A stretch of 64,000 nt of DNA from Mesomycoplasma bovoculi M165/69 (GTDB lineage Bacteria; Bacillota_I; Bacilli_A; Mycoplasmatales; Metamycoplasmataceae). The notes under the pieces are model-generated. The model was given only the letters and a program-made list of their open reading frames with translations, was not told the origin of the DNA and did not search any database. Position numbers and translations under genes: made by a program. Below, piece by piece: positions 28,331 through 39,067 of the stretch. The stretch is from assembly GCF_000524555.1 (NCBI RefSeq), contig NZ_CP007154.1, forward strand, positions 124,001 to 188,000, given 5' to 3'. Position 1 is the stretch's first letter; each line of letters begins with the position of its first letter.

Positions 28331-31256
28331 AATTAACCTCAATAAATTCATTTCTAGTAAATGAAAACATATTTTTTTGATTAATAGTTAAAAACAATTT
28401 GTATGTTTTGTTCACTTTTAAGGATTTGAAATAATCAATTCGAGAGCCAAAAACTCAAACTTTTATTTTATCAGTTAAATCTGTTAAGTGTAAGACAAGG
28501 GTGTCTGCACCAGCTTTTGTTTTATTATGTTCCATTTTGAATAATTTCAAGATTACAGAGTATTCAATACCACGATGAAAACTTTGCAAACTAGGTTGGT
28601 TTGCGAAAACTTTAGGTTTTGGTGTCTCTATAAAATTCATTCCTAAAAAATCATATTCATTTTTTAAACTTTCCTTTAAATCAAAGTCTAGTTGATTCAT
28701 TTGAAATTTAGAATTAATTAGGTCAATATCTATTTTTATTTTTTTGTTTTCATCATAAAAAACATAATCTTGAAATTGTAATACACTTTGTAAATTTGCA
28801 AGCAATGTTTGTTGATTTCCAAAGTCAGATAAAGCATTTGCTTTAATCAATTTTTCAATATTAACAATTGAAAAATTGATTAATTTCATTCTTAAAACAA
28901 AATCAATAAAACCTTGGTAGTCACCATTGGTTTGCCGTTCTTCGATTAAAGATTTAGCAGCAACCTCACCAATTTGTTTTATCATAATAAGTGGCAAAAT
29001 AATACTTTGACTTTTTTTGTCATAAAAAGCTTCTATCAATGATTTGTTGACATTTGGTGGAATAATTTTGTATTTTAATTCACTAACTTCTTTGACATAT
29101 TTTTCAATATTTGCTTGATTTCCATTTTCATTTGAAATCAAATAGCAATAAAATTGTACAGGATATCTAGATTTTAAAAAGGCCATTTTATAAGCTAATG
29201 TTGCATATGCAGTTGCATGGGCTTTATTAAATCCATAAGCCGCAAATTTTAAAATCAAGTCATAAATTTGTTTGACATAATTTATATTATGTCCCTTTTT
29301 AACTGCGTTTTGAATGAAAAGTTCTTTAATTTCTGACATCTTTTTTTCATCTTTTTTTGAAATTGCTATCCTAATCAAATCAGCTTGAGCTAAATCAAAA
29401 CCAGCAATTGTTTGGCAAATTTGCATAATTTGTTCTTGATAAATAATAATTCCATAAGTTGATTCAATGATTTTATCAAAATCAGGATGAATTTTTTCTC
29501 ATTGTATTTTTTGATTTTTACGATCTTTGTAAACTGAAATTTGCTTAATTGGTCCTGGTCTAAAAAGTGAAATTGTTGCAACAACATCGTTAAATGAATC
29601 TACGCCAACACCTTTAATAGTAGATGACATTCCTGGAGATTCAAGTTGAAAAATCCCTTTTGTAAAGCCTTGTGAGAGTAATTTATTGGTTTTTTCATCA
29701 GAAAGTGGCAAATCTTCAAAGTCTATTTTTTTGCCATCTTCTTGAATTGAGTGCAAAATTTCACTAACAATATTTAAATTTCTAAGTCCTAATAAATCAA
29801 TTTTTAAAAGAGAAAATTCTTCTAAAAATTCAGCACTAAATTGTACTTGGTTGTATCCCTCGCGTGAAAGTAATGTTGGAACCAAATTTGTTAAAGGTTC
29901 CTTAGAAATTACAATTCCAGCAGCATGGGTTCCAGATTGGCGTGGCATTCCCTCTAAAAATGTAGCAATTTCATAAATTTGTTTATAAATATATTCGCCG
30001 TTTTCATTGGGTGTTTCAATCAAAGTTCGAAAATTAGATTTTTTTTCATTGTAACACTCTTTGAGTGTTTGTCCCATTTTGATTAGCTTGCTATTTTGGT
30101 TAATTTCAGTTTCTGAAATACCAAAATTTCGAGAAATATCTCGAAAAACACTACGAGCTCCTAAAGTAGAAAATGTAACAATAGTAGCTGTGTGTTCAAA
30201 ACCATATTTTTGCTGAATATAATTAATAATCTCATTTCGTCTAGTATCTTGAATGTCAATGTCAATATCGGGCATTGTGATTCTCATAGGATTGAGAAAT
30301 CTTTCAAATAGCAAGTCATATTTTAAAGGATTGACTTGTGTGATATCGAGAAGATAGGAAACCAAAGAGCCAGAAGAAGAACCACGACCCGGCCCAATTA
30401 AAATTTTTTGTTCTCTTGCTCATTTTAGAAAATCTCAAATGAGCAAGAAATAATTGGAAAAATCAAGATCTCGAATAGTTCTATATTCAAAATCAAGACG
30501 TTTAAGAGCAGAAGAAAAATTTCTTAATTCTTCTTCTTTAGATTTAAAAGCATCTCGCAAAATTCTTTTCAGTTCAATATTTGGGTCAAGATTTTCCAAA
30601 CCTACAACTGAAGGTAAATTTAAAAAAGGTTTTGGAAACTCAACATTAATATCTGCTACTAAATTATTGGTTCTTTCTATAATTTGTTTATCAATTTTTT
30701 CACTTCATTGGTCAAAATTGTATAAATCTTGTGGTTGATATTCAACACCACGAATTTTAGCCAATTCAACTAAATAGACTTGCTCATCAGAATTTAAAAC
30801 ATTGCGATGTTGAACTCAAACTGCGTTTGAAATATTAGGGTCATTTGCAACTATATAATAATTTTTTAAATTTAGTTGTTTTTTGTTTTTGACAAAGTAT
30901 CCAAGATCGGGATGGTCAATAATAATGACATTATAATTTTCTAGCTCACTTATTGCAACATTTTGATTGTGCATCTTTTTTGAAGATAAAACACATAAAT
31001 GTTGGTAGCCTTTATAGTTTTTAGCTAATAAAATAAAGTGATAATCTTCAGCAACAATTTCTAGTCCAATAATAGGTTTGATTCCAGATTCTTTACATAG
31101 TTTGTAAAATTTTGGGACCCCAAACATATTATTTAAATCTGTTAGTGCAAGTGCACCTAACTTATTTTTTTTAGCAAAATCAATAAGTAGATCTAATTTA
31201 ATAGTAGATGATAAAAAAGTGTATTCACTATTTGTGTGTAGATTTATTAATTCCAT
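28323..31256 (-). CDS. dnaE: DNA polymerase III alpha subunit (DnaE)
   Basis: 977 residues, short for DnaE. Order: PHP domain (1-about 230), palm with GPGRGSSSGSLV, catalytic MPDIDIDI, AGIVIS, FQLESPGM, RPGPI, then YGFNKAHATAYA and the finger/thumb. PHP metal ligands are replaced (Asn5, Asn9 and Leu41 where His is expected), so no PHP proofreading is likely. The C-terminal OB/tau-binding part is abbreviated. Neighbours: lipoprotein upstream with a 3-nt gap, 5' exonuclease overlapping downstream. Confidence 0.95.
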
Positions 31257-31259
31257 AAA

Positions 31260-32621
31260 TTATGATTGCAAGTCTTTTAGTATTTCTTGAATTCTAAATT
31301 GAATTTTTGCTTGATCAGTTTCATTAATTTGTGCTGCTTTTCCTTGTGGACTTAACGAACGGTCTGAAAAACTTATATCTTGTTGAACAGGTTCTTTTAA
31401 ATATTGTTGCTTAGCTTGATCTAAAAAAGGTTCAAATTCCTTATTTGCTTTAAATTTAAAGTATTTTGAATTTAAATTATCGTTGTCTTTTGCTTTATCA
31501 TAATTGAGTAATAAGTGCATAAGAATTTGTTGAGGAGCTTGCTTAGATTTTAAAATTTTAGATTCAGGTGTACCCTTTTTTTTTGTATAAATATCACTTA
31601 ATAAGTCATAAATAAATTGGTTTAAATCCTGTTTAATTGTCATAAGTGAATTTAAATTATTGTCACTAAAATCATTATAAACAACTTTTTGACCTTGTGT
31701 TAATTCTTTGCTAACAAAATTATTTAAATCAGGGGAAGCCACAAAAATTAATTCAGAATGATATTGGCTATTGTCTGGACTTACTATTTGTTTTATTTTG
31801 TTTTGAATTGTTGCTTGATCATTGCCTGGTGAGTAAATAAAAATTTGATCATTTCTATTATTAATTTTTACCATTTGGTCTTCGTGTTGATCATTTCAAG
31901 TGGCAACACCAGCCAAAAATCCAACTAAATTATTTGTTTGACTTTTATGTTTGGAGTTTAAAATAAAGCTTATTTTTCTCCTAAAATCATCTTTGGGATA
32001 TTTGCTAGCTAAATACGCTGCACTAGCATAACCGGCAATTCAATTTGGATCTTGTGATTTAATAAAAATTGGAGCAACAAATTCTTGAGTATCTGCTATT
32101 TGATCTCATAACACACTTGATATATTATTAATATTAGGATTTATAGGAAAAAATAGTGATCTATGGAGTTCATTTCAAAGTGGTGTTGTATTTGGAAATT
32201 GATCAGTTAATCATGTTCGAAATTTTGAATAATCAAAGTCATCTTGAATAAAGAAAATATTATATTTTTTAAGATCGCTTTTAATATTATCGTCTAGTTC
32301 TTTTTTATTTTTTTCATCACGCTCAGGGTCTTTATCATTATAATATTTAAATCATAATTTTGATTCTGGTCTTTGAAAATTTGTGTTTTCCACATTATTT
32401 TCTGCTTGTACAAAGTTGTCAATAGATTTTTCTAAAGCTTGAATGACTCCATCACTTTCATTATCGCTAAGAACTATTCTAGGTCTTAAATTAAAAAAAT
32501 TTTTTTCTTGATATGCTTTACTAAGATTAGGATCGGTAGTTTGAACACAAGACACTAGGGCAATCGGTAAGATTGTTGCAGATAATAATGGTAATAATTT
32601 AATAGATTTTCTAATTTTCAT
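31260..32621 (-). CDS. Lipoprotein between rbfA and dnaE
   Basis: 453 residues from ATG 32621, which overlaps the end of rbfA by 11 nt. Signal peptide with a lipobox ending ALVSC (Cys25). The C-terminal half is Gln/Asn/Lys/Asp-rich. Internal RIVLSDNESDGVIQALEKSI and FIQDDFDYSKF could form a periplasmic-type binding fold, but I do not recognise the family. It is an odd insertion of a surface protein into the nusA-infB-dnaE operon. Confidence 0.82.
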
Positions 32622-32943
32622 GATGAATTTTTTCCAATATTTGATCAATTGATTCTACTCTTTTTGTAACAGGGTCTATTTCAAAGTGTAGTTGCGGAAC
32701 TTTAAATCCTACAGCAATATTTCCCAATTTTAGTCTAATAAATTTGCCAGCATTTTGTATGTATTTTAAATTTTGTTCTTCATCTTGGTCAAATACTAAA
32801 TAAATATATAAATGAGATTTATCATTTGTAAGTTTAACTCAACTCACTGTTACCCCAAATTTATCACTAAAATTTTCTTGAAAAATTTCACTAATTAAGC
32901 GTAAAAAATGAGTTTCACGTTTTAGGTGGTTGATGTTATTCAT
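32611..32943 (-). CDS. rbfA: Ribosome-binding factor A
   Basis: 110 residues (hidden by a UGA Trp). It has the KH-type fold seen in LISEIFQENFSDKFGVTVSWVKLTND...LYIYLVF and RLKLGNIAVGFKVPQLHFEID. It helps mature the 16S 5' end at low temperature. It starts 1 nt after the infB stop and overlaps the lipoprotein start. Confidence 0.9.
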
Positions 32944-32944
32944 T

Positions 32945-34753
32945 TTAATCTTCAACCTCAACATCTTGATATGCTTTTATAATATCATCAACTTCAATGT
33001 CATTGAATTTAACAATGTGAGTTCCAAATTCATTACCAACACTAACTTCTTTTACATTGTTTTTATCTCTTTGAAGGGTTTCAAGTCGACCCTTATGAAT
33101 TAATTTTCCATTTCTATAGAGTTCGATTTTAGATTCACTAACAATTTTTCCATCTAAAACTGTACATCCAGCAATAGAACCAACTTTTGAGAATCAAAAC
33201 TTTTTAATAATTTTTGCAGTACCTGAAAGAACTTCTTCATATTTAATGGTACGTAATTGTTTTACCATTTCTTTAATTTCATCTATGATTTTATAGATAA
33301 TTGTGTGTTCACGAATTTGAATTTTAGCTTGTTTGGCTTGAGTTTTTATTTGATTGTTGACAGGTAAATTAAAAACATAAATGATAGATTCAGAAGTTTG
33401 TGCTAGCAAAATATCAGCTGTAGTTATAGCCCCGACACCTGAGTGTAAAATGTTGACTTGCACATATTTTGAGCTTAATTTACTCACTGCATTATCAATT
33501 GCTTCGACAACTCCTTGAGCATCAGCTTTGATAATTAAATTAATTACTTTGTCTTTTTCATCAACATTATTTGTGCTTGTTTTTTGTTTAAATAACTGAC
33601 TTTTTTGAATTGATTTTTTCTCTTCTGCTAATTGTTTAGCAAATTTTTCCTCATGAAAACCAAAAAAGCGATCACCAGCTTGTGGAACATAATTTAGTCC
33701 ACTTACAACAACTGGTGTTCCTGGCAAAGCGAATTCAATTGGTTGACCAACTGTGTTTTCTAGACTTCGAATACGCCCATATTGATGACCAGCAACAATA
33801 AAGTCGCGAATTTTTAAGGTTCCATTTTGAACCATTAAAGTTGCTATAGCACCTTTACCATGGTGTAGTTTTGCCTCTAAAACTGTTCCAATTGGATAAC
33901 GGTTTTTGTTTGCTTTAAGTTCTAAAACTTCAGCTTGCAATAAAATAGCTTTAAAAAGATCTTCTATTCCCTGACCTGTAAGAGCACTTCCATAGACAAA
34001 GATATTTGAACCACCCCATTCTTCAGTCACCACATCTAGTGTGCTTAATTCGTTTTTGATTCGTTCAAGGTCTTTATTTGGTTTGTCCATTTTATTTACA
34101 AAAACAATAATTGGCACATTAGCAGCCTGGGCGTGATGGATAGCTTCCTTGGTTTGAGGCATCACTCCATCATCTGCTGCAACAACTAAAACAACAATAT
34201 CTGTAACTTTTGCTCCACGAGCACGCATTTGAGTAAATGCTTCATGACCAGGAGTGTCAATGAAGTTGATCCAATTGCCATCAACATTAACTTGATAAGC
34301 TCCAGTGTGTTGAGTTATTCCTCCAAATTCACCACCTGCTACATTTGATTTACGAATATAGTCTAATAAAGAGGTTTTCCCATGATCAACATGACCCATT
34401 ACAGTGATAATTGGTGGACGATTTTCTAATTCACTATTGTCATCAACAATACTAATTTCTTCCATAAAATTGCTAGCATTGACTTCTTTTTTTTGTTCAA
34501 AATCTAAACCAAATTCCACGCAAACTTCAGCAATTTCTTCTTCATTTACAATGTAATTTAAGTTATACATTTTTCCTTGTTTGAAAAATAAAGTAATAAT
34601 GTCATTAACACTTTTGTTAATTTTGGTCGCTAAATCTGCAATACTCATTGGACCACTAAAAACAAAAACTCCATCTTGCACTTCTACTTTGACAGGATTT
34701 AGTTGAGATTTTATTTGCTCAATATTTGATTTACGGTGTTCTTTTTTGGCCAT
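32945..34753 (-). CDS. infB: Translation initiation factor IF-2
   Basis: 602 residues, with one UGA Trp near the C-terminus. It is a GTPase that places fMet-tRNA on the 30S subunit. A minimal N domain is followed by GHVDHGKTSLL (G1), DTPGHEAF (G3), NKMDK (G4) and two C-terminal beta barrels. It overlaps ylxR by 23 nt. Confidence 0.97.
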
Positions 34754-35015
34754 TTTTTTCTACCTCTACTAATAATTGTTCATAAATTTCACTATTAATT
34801 TTAGTCTTAAAAGATCTATTTAATAGTCTTTTTTTAAAAAGAAGTGCAATTTGATCTTCTTGTTTGCAAACATAGGCACCACGACCAGAAATTTTGCTAT
34901 TTTGTGACAAGTCATCTATTGAAACTTGTTTATTTTTATACACAAAACGCAATAATTTAGTAACATGAAGAACCTGTTGACACACAATGCACTTGCGATT
35001 GTAATTTAAATTCAT
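34731..35015 (-). CDS. ylxR: YlxR (DUF448) RNA-binding protein
   Basis: 94 residues. RKCIVCQQVLHVTKLLRFV and SGRGAYVC are the YlxR signature, including the CxxC pair. It is always located between nusA and infB; it is thought to bind nucleic acid. It starts 5 nt after the nusA stop. Confidence 0.9.
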   Translation of the reverse strand: MNLNYNRKCIVCQQVLHVTKLLRFVYKNKQVSIDDLSQNSKISGRGAYVCKQEDQIALLFKKRLLNRSFKTKINSEIYEQLLVEVEKNGQKRTP

Positions 35016-35020
35016 TTATA

Positions 35021-36907
35021 TTATTTAAAACCATCAAGGTCATCTAAATCAAGGTCTAGTTCATCAACCCCACTATAACTTTCAAGATCTTTATCTGATT
35101 TAAAGTTTTGTACTTCACGTTGAATAAATTTAGATTCATTGGTTGATTTGAATTTAGGAGTTTTAGATTCTGTTTTTAAAGTTGTTGTTGATGTTTTATT
35201 TTCAACTTCAGCATTAGTTTTTTTAATTTCTTGTGTTAATGAATCAATGGTGTCATTAAATTCATTTTGACTAATTGGTTGAGTTTTTGTAACTTCTTTT
35301 TTAATTTTGCTACTTTTTACAGGTTTTGGTGTCTCTAAATTTTGGTTTTCTTCAGATTTAACTTCAGATTGTTGTTCTTGAAGTTGGTCAATCAATTTGT
35401 TTTGAGTAATTGATTCATCAAGAGCACTTTGTAGAATATTGTCAGCATCAAATAAAGCTGATTTGGATTGACTAGCTTTGCTAGATTTTGTAGACTTGCT
35501 AGACTTAGTTGGAGTTTTTTGTGGTTTGTTAGAATCTTTTTGTGCTTTGTTGTGAGTTAAATCTTGAGATGAATCAAGTGTAGAAGAAATTATTTCTTGA
35601 TTATATTCAAAAGAGTTGTCTTGTTCAAAGTTTTGCATTTCACGTTCAAATTCTTCTAAGAATGAGTCAAAACTATCGCTATTGTACTCTCTTGAAGTTT
35701 GTGTAGATTGGCGACGATTTAAGTATTCATTTTTGAGGCTTAAAATTTCATTTTCATCTTGAATGTTACCATTTCATTCAATTTTAAATTTGTTGTCTTT
35801 TAAAACTTGTGAATAAGGCAAAATTTCCAAAGTAACACGAGTAAGATCACTAGCTAAACGAACATTAACACCTTTTTTACCAATAGCCAAACTGTGTTGA
35901 AAATCAGGAACTACTACAGTATATTTCTTGTTTTTTGAGTTTGTTTTCATCTCTTTAACACAAATTACTCTAGCTGGAGCAATAGAGTTTGCAATAAATG
36001 TGACAATATTGTCATCATATTTGATGATTTCAAGTTTTTCATCATTTAGTTCCTTAGAAATTGCATCAATTCTTGCACCCATTAGACCCACAATTGAACC
36101 AATTTCTGAAATGTTTTTAGAATCTGCACCTTCAACTTTACGAATAGCAACTTTACATTTTTCTTTAGGAGATCTTGCGATTGATGCAATTTCTAAATGT
36201 TTGGTTTGTAATTCAGGAATAGCATCAATAATTTTTGACTTAACAATTTGGATAGATTTACTAGATACTACAATTTGTGTTTGTTTTGAATGTTTATTAA
36301 CATCTTCAATAACAACTTCTTCACGAGTTCCTATAGGTATATTTTTGTCAGTTGCGTAATTACTTGGCATAAATGCATCAACATTATCGCCATCAATTTT
36401 ATAGATAAATCCTGATGGAATTTTGTTGGTTAGTGTTGCCATCATCACTTGATCTTTAAGTGGAAAGTATTTTTCATAAATTTTTTGACGAGTAACATCA
36501 GAAATACTTTGTTTAAATAATTGAGTTAGAGGTTCATGTATGTCTTTTTCAAATTCATCAATATTAATTTGAATTTTGACTATATCTCCAATTTGTGCAT
36601 TTGGATAAATTTCTTTCGCCTTTTCTTCAGTTATGAAAATAGTTTTTTCATAACTAGAAACAGAACCATCAAAAAAATCATTTTCAACAACTTCTACATT
36701 TTTATTAAAAACTTGAAAAATTTGTTTTTTAGCATCATAAATTATTTCAAGGTCAGCATCTGGATCAATTCTCTTTAAGATTGTTTTTTCAATAGCAGTA
36801 GCAAAAAGTTGGAATGTTTCTTCTAATGAAATGTTGTGTTTATTTGAAATTTCTTCAAATTGTTGGAAAAAAGCAGATTTAGTTGCGCTTTTTTTATTAA
36901 AACTCAT
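35021..36907 (-). CDS. nusA: Transcription factor NusA with long C-terminal extension
   Basis: 628 residues. About 1-378 is a normal NusA: N domain, S1 domain (about 130-200), and two KH domains (IARSPKEKCKVAI, GARIDAISKELNDEKLEII, LAIGKKGVNVRLASDL). A UGA Trp then joins a 250-residue tail rich in Ser, Lys, Thr, Gln, Glu with the acidic end DELDLDLDDLDGFK. The tail looks disordered and is not the AR repeat of E. coli. NusA modulates pausing and termination. rimP is not upstream, unlike the usual order. Confidence 0.93.
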
Positions 36908-36936
36908 TTAAACTCCTTTGATAAAAATAATAATAA

Positions 36937-36956
36937 AAGGTTGTACAAACAACCTT
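36937..36956 (-). promoter_or_regulatory. Hairpin in the nusA leader
   Basis: An 8-bp perfect stem AAGGTTGT / ACAACCTT with a 4-nt loop, followed on the leftward transcript by a T-rich stretch, 30 nt before the nusA start and just ahead of its AAAGGAG site. It may be an attenuator or shield for autoregulation. Confidence 0.45.
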
Positions 36957-37048
36957 GTTTTTTTAGCCTTTAATAATATTTTATATTATTTTTTGAATTT
37001 AGTATACAAAAAATAAATCTTTCAATTTCAAGATATATAATAATATTA

Positions 37049-37711
37049 ATGATTTTTAATTTAAATTGAAAGTACCTAAAGAAAATAACAAAAATTACGC
37101 AATTTTATTCTGGTTTGCATAATAAAACATATTTTGGTTATTTAAATGGTTTTAAAGTTCAAATTAGAATAACTCAAAATAAGTTTGTTAATTGAGACAA
37201 TGAAATGAAAATTGCAAAACATTTTTCTGAGCTTTTTTTGTTTTATAATAAAGGTAATTTTGTAAAAAAATGAATAGATGGTGACATTTTAAGCCAAAAA
37301 AGTCTGTCTAAAAATTTAGAATTACTTTTTTCTGAAATAAACAATTTTCATAATTTAAGCATTCCCAATTTAGAAAAATTTAATTGATTTTTAGATAATA
37401 TTGATGATTTAAAATATTTCCAGCTAGTTGATAAATATAAAAATGATAGTCTAGTTGTTATTCATTGTGATTTGCAGTTTAAAAATATAATAATTAATAA
37501 CAACCAATCAAAAACAACAATTCATTTAATTGATTTTGAATGGGTTCGCCTTGGAAGCAAATATATTGATTTGGTATCCTTGCATTTAAATTTAAAAATT
37601 GATAAAAAAATAATTATTAATTATTTTAAATTAGATAGTCAAAAATTTGATGACTATTTATATATGATGAATGTTTTTGTAAATTCTTGAAATAAAAAAT
37701 ACTACAACTAA
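37049..37711 (+). CDS. Choline/aminoglycoside kinase-like phosphotransferase
   Basis: 220 residues. Brenner motif VIHCDLQFKNIIIN and LIDFEWVRLGSKYIDLVSL match the catalytic and Mg-binding segments of choline/ethanolamine kinases (LicA-like). The N-terminal lobe is short. Likely substrate is choline, an amino-sugar or similar; not decidable here. The frame depends on UGA Trp codons. It starts 140 bp from divergent nusA; there is no clear ribosome-binding site. Confidence 0.8.
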
Positions 37712-37727
37712 ATGTGTAGTATTTTTT
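37694..37727. terminator. Bidirectional terminator, kinase / rplA
   Basis: A 13-bp perfect stem (AAAAAATACTACA / TGTAGTATTTTTT) with an 8-nt loop; its left arm includes the last codons of the kinase gene. Confidence 0.88.
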
Positions 37728-37750
37728 AAAATTATATAAGCAATTAACTA

Positions 37751-38446
37751 TTAAAGATTATCGAATTTAATTTTAATAGAAGGCCCCATTGAAGCAGAAA
37801 CAGTAAGGTTTTTAAAGTAAGCACCTTTAACTGTAGATGGTTTTAACTTACGAAGTAATTGAATTAAGGTTTGTGCATTTTCAACTAATTGATTTACATC
37901 CATGTAAGTTTTTCCAACTAATGAGTGCACGATTCCATATTTATCAGCACGATAGTTTGCCTTACCTTTTTTAAGTTCGGCAACTGCTTTTTCAGGAGTA
38001 GGAGTAACTGTTCCTGTTTTAGGGTTTGGCATTAAACCTTTAGGCCCAAGTTTTTTACCATATTTACCTAGTAGAGGCATAAATTTAGGTTCAACAACTA
38101 GAACATCGAAATTAAAATTATCAATTTTAAGGTTTTCTTCCAATTCACCTGGTGTATAAACCAAATCAGCTCCAGCTTCTTTAACTTTGTTAGTTGTTTC
38201 TTGTGAATCTGAAACAACTAAAACACGAACATTTTTACCAGTACCATGTGGTAATAAAATACTTCCACGAAGTTGTTGTTCAGTTTTTCTAGTGTCCAAG
38301 TTTAATTTAACAGCTAAGTCAACAGATCCATCAAATTTAGTATATGAAGTTTTTTTCACAAGATCCATAGCTTCTTCTAGTGAGTAAAAGCGATCTTTTT
38401 CAACTAAGGCACGAGCATTTGCAAGTTTTTTACTAATTTTTTTCAT
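37751..38446 (-). CDS. rplA: 50S ribosomal protein L1
   Basis: 231 residues, full length: MKKISKKLANARALVEK, LGPKGLMPNPKTGTVT, and a conserved C-terminus. Builds the L1 stalk and often represses its operon. Start overlaps the rplK stop (TAATG). Confidence 0.97.
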   Translation of the reverse strand: MKKISKKLANARALVEKDRFYSLEEAMDLVKKTSYTKFDGSVDLAVKLNLDTRKTEQQLRGSILLPHGTGKNVRVLVVSDSQETTNKVKEAGADLVYTPGELEENLKIDNFNFDVLVVEPKFMPLLGKYGKKLGPKGLMPNPKTGTVTPTPEKAVAELKKGKANYRADKYGIVHSLVGKTYMDVNQLVENAQTLIQLLRKLKPSTVKGAYFKNLTVSASMGPSIKIKFDNL

Positions 38447-38892
38447 TATTTAGCTCCTTGTTGTTTAATAAATTCTTCAATACCTTCAACTTCAACACCC
38501 ATTTGTTTTGCAGTTCCATAGATAGTTAAAATTGCTTTATTTACATCTTTAGTGTTTAGGTCTACTAATTTGTACTCAGCGATTTCTCTTAGTTGGTCTA
38601 AAGTAATTTTTGCTACTTTATTTTTAGTTTCTTTAGAACCTGATTCAATTTTAGCAGCTTGTTTAATTTTGTAAGAAGCAGGTGAAGTAAATAATTGGAA
38701 GTCAAAACTTTTGTCCTTATAAACAGTAATTTTTACTGGAACTGGTTCACTTCCTCTATTTTTAGTTTCATCATTAAATTTTTTAGTAAATTCAGGCATT
38801 ACAATTCCTAAACCAGCAAGAGCTGGCCCAGGCTTAGCTTGACCTGCGTTGAATTGCAATTTAGCAATTCTAACAATTTCTTTTTTTGCCAT
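38446..38892 (-). CDS. rplK: 50S ribosomal protein L11
   Basis: 148 residues from ATG 38892 with AAAGGAT upstream; a longer frame to 38952 covers the leader and is not coding. KLQFNAGQAKPGPALAGLGI and the C-terminal RNA-binding domain match L11. It opens a two-gene operon with rplA. Confidence 0.96.
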   Translation of the reverse strand: MAKKEIVRIAKLQFNAGQAKPGPALAGLGIVMPEFTKKFNDETKNRGSEPVPVKITVYKDKSFDFQLFTSPASYKIKQAAKIESGSKETKNKVAKITLDQLREIAEYKLVDLNTKDVNKAILTIYGTAKQMGVEVEGIEEFIKQQGAK

Positions 38893-38925
38893 TTCGAGCA
38901 TCCTTTCAATAATAAAAAATCTCTT

Positions 38926-38953
38926 AGTGGTTTTAGCGGCATTGCCTTCCACT
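38926..38953 (-). promoter_or_regulatory. Stem in the rplK leader, possible L1 site
   Basis: On the leftward RNA AGUGG and CCACU pair around an asymmetric loop that contains a GGC-AAU-GCC mini-stem, 34-61 nt before rplK. L1 commonly represses rplK-rplA by binding near here; the match to its site is inference. Confidence 0.35.
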
Positions 38954-39033
38954 GTTTAATGAGTAAATTAATTATAATATAAAAAAAATTTTTTCCAAGT
39001 TTTTAGTGTGATAGTTATGATTATCTATTTTTA

Positions 39034-39042
39034 TGGTAAAAT
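39034..39042 (+). promoter_or_regulatory. Extended -10 promoter of asnS
   Basis: TGGTAAAAT, 26 bp upstream of the asnS ATG. Confidence 0.55.
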
Positions 39043-39067
39043 TATCCATTATTTAAAGTGAGGTTTT

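Noticed and set aside
35928-36359. 143-residue plus-strand frame inside nusA
   Set aside because: Antisense shadow of nusA KH domains with no start signal.
38893-38952. 20-residue N-terminal extension of L11
   Set aside because: It covers the leader stem and ribosome-binding site; L11 begins at MAKKEIVRIAK.
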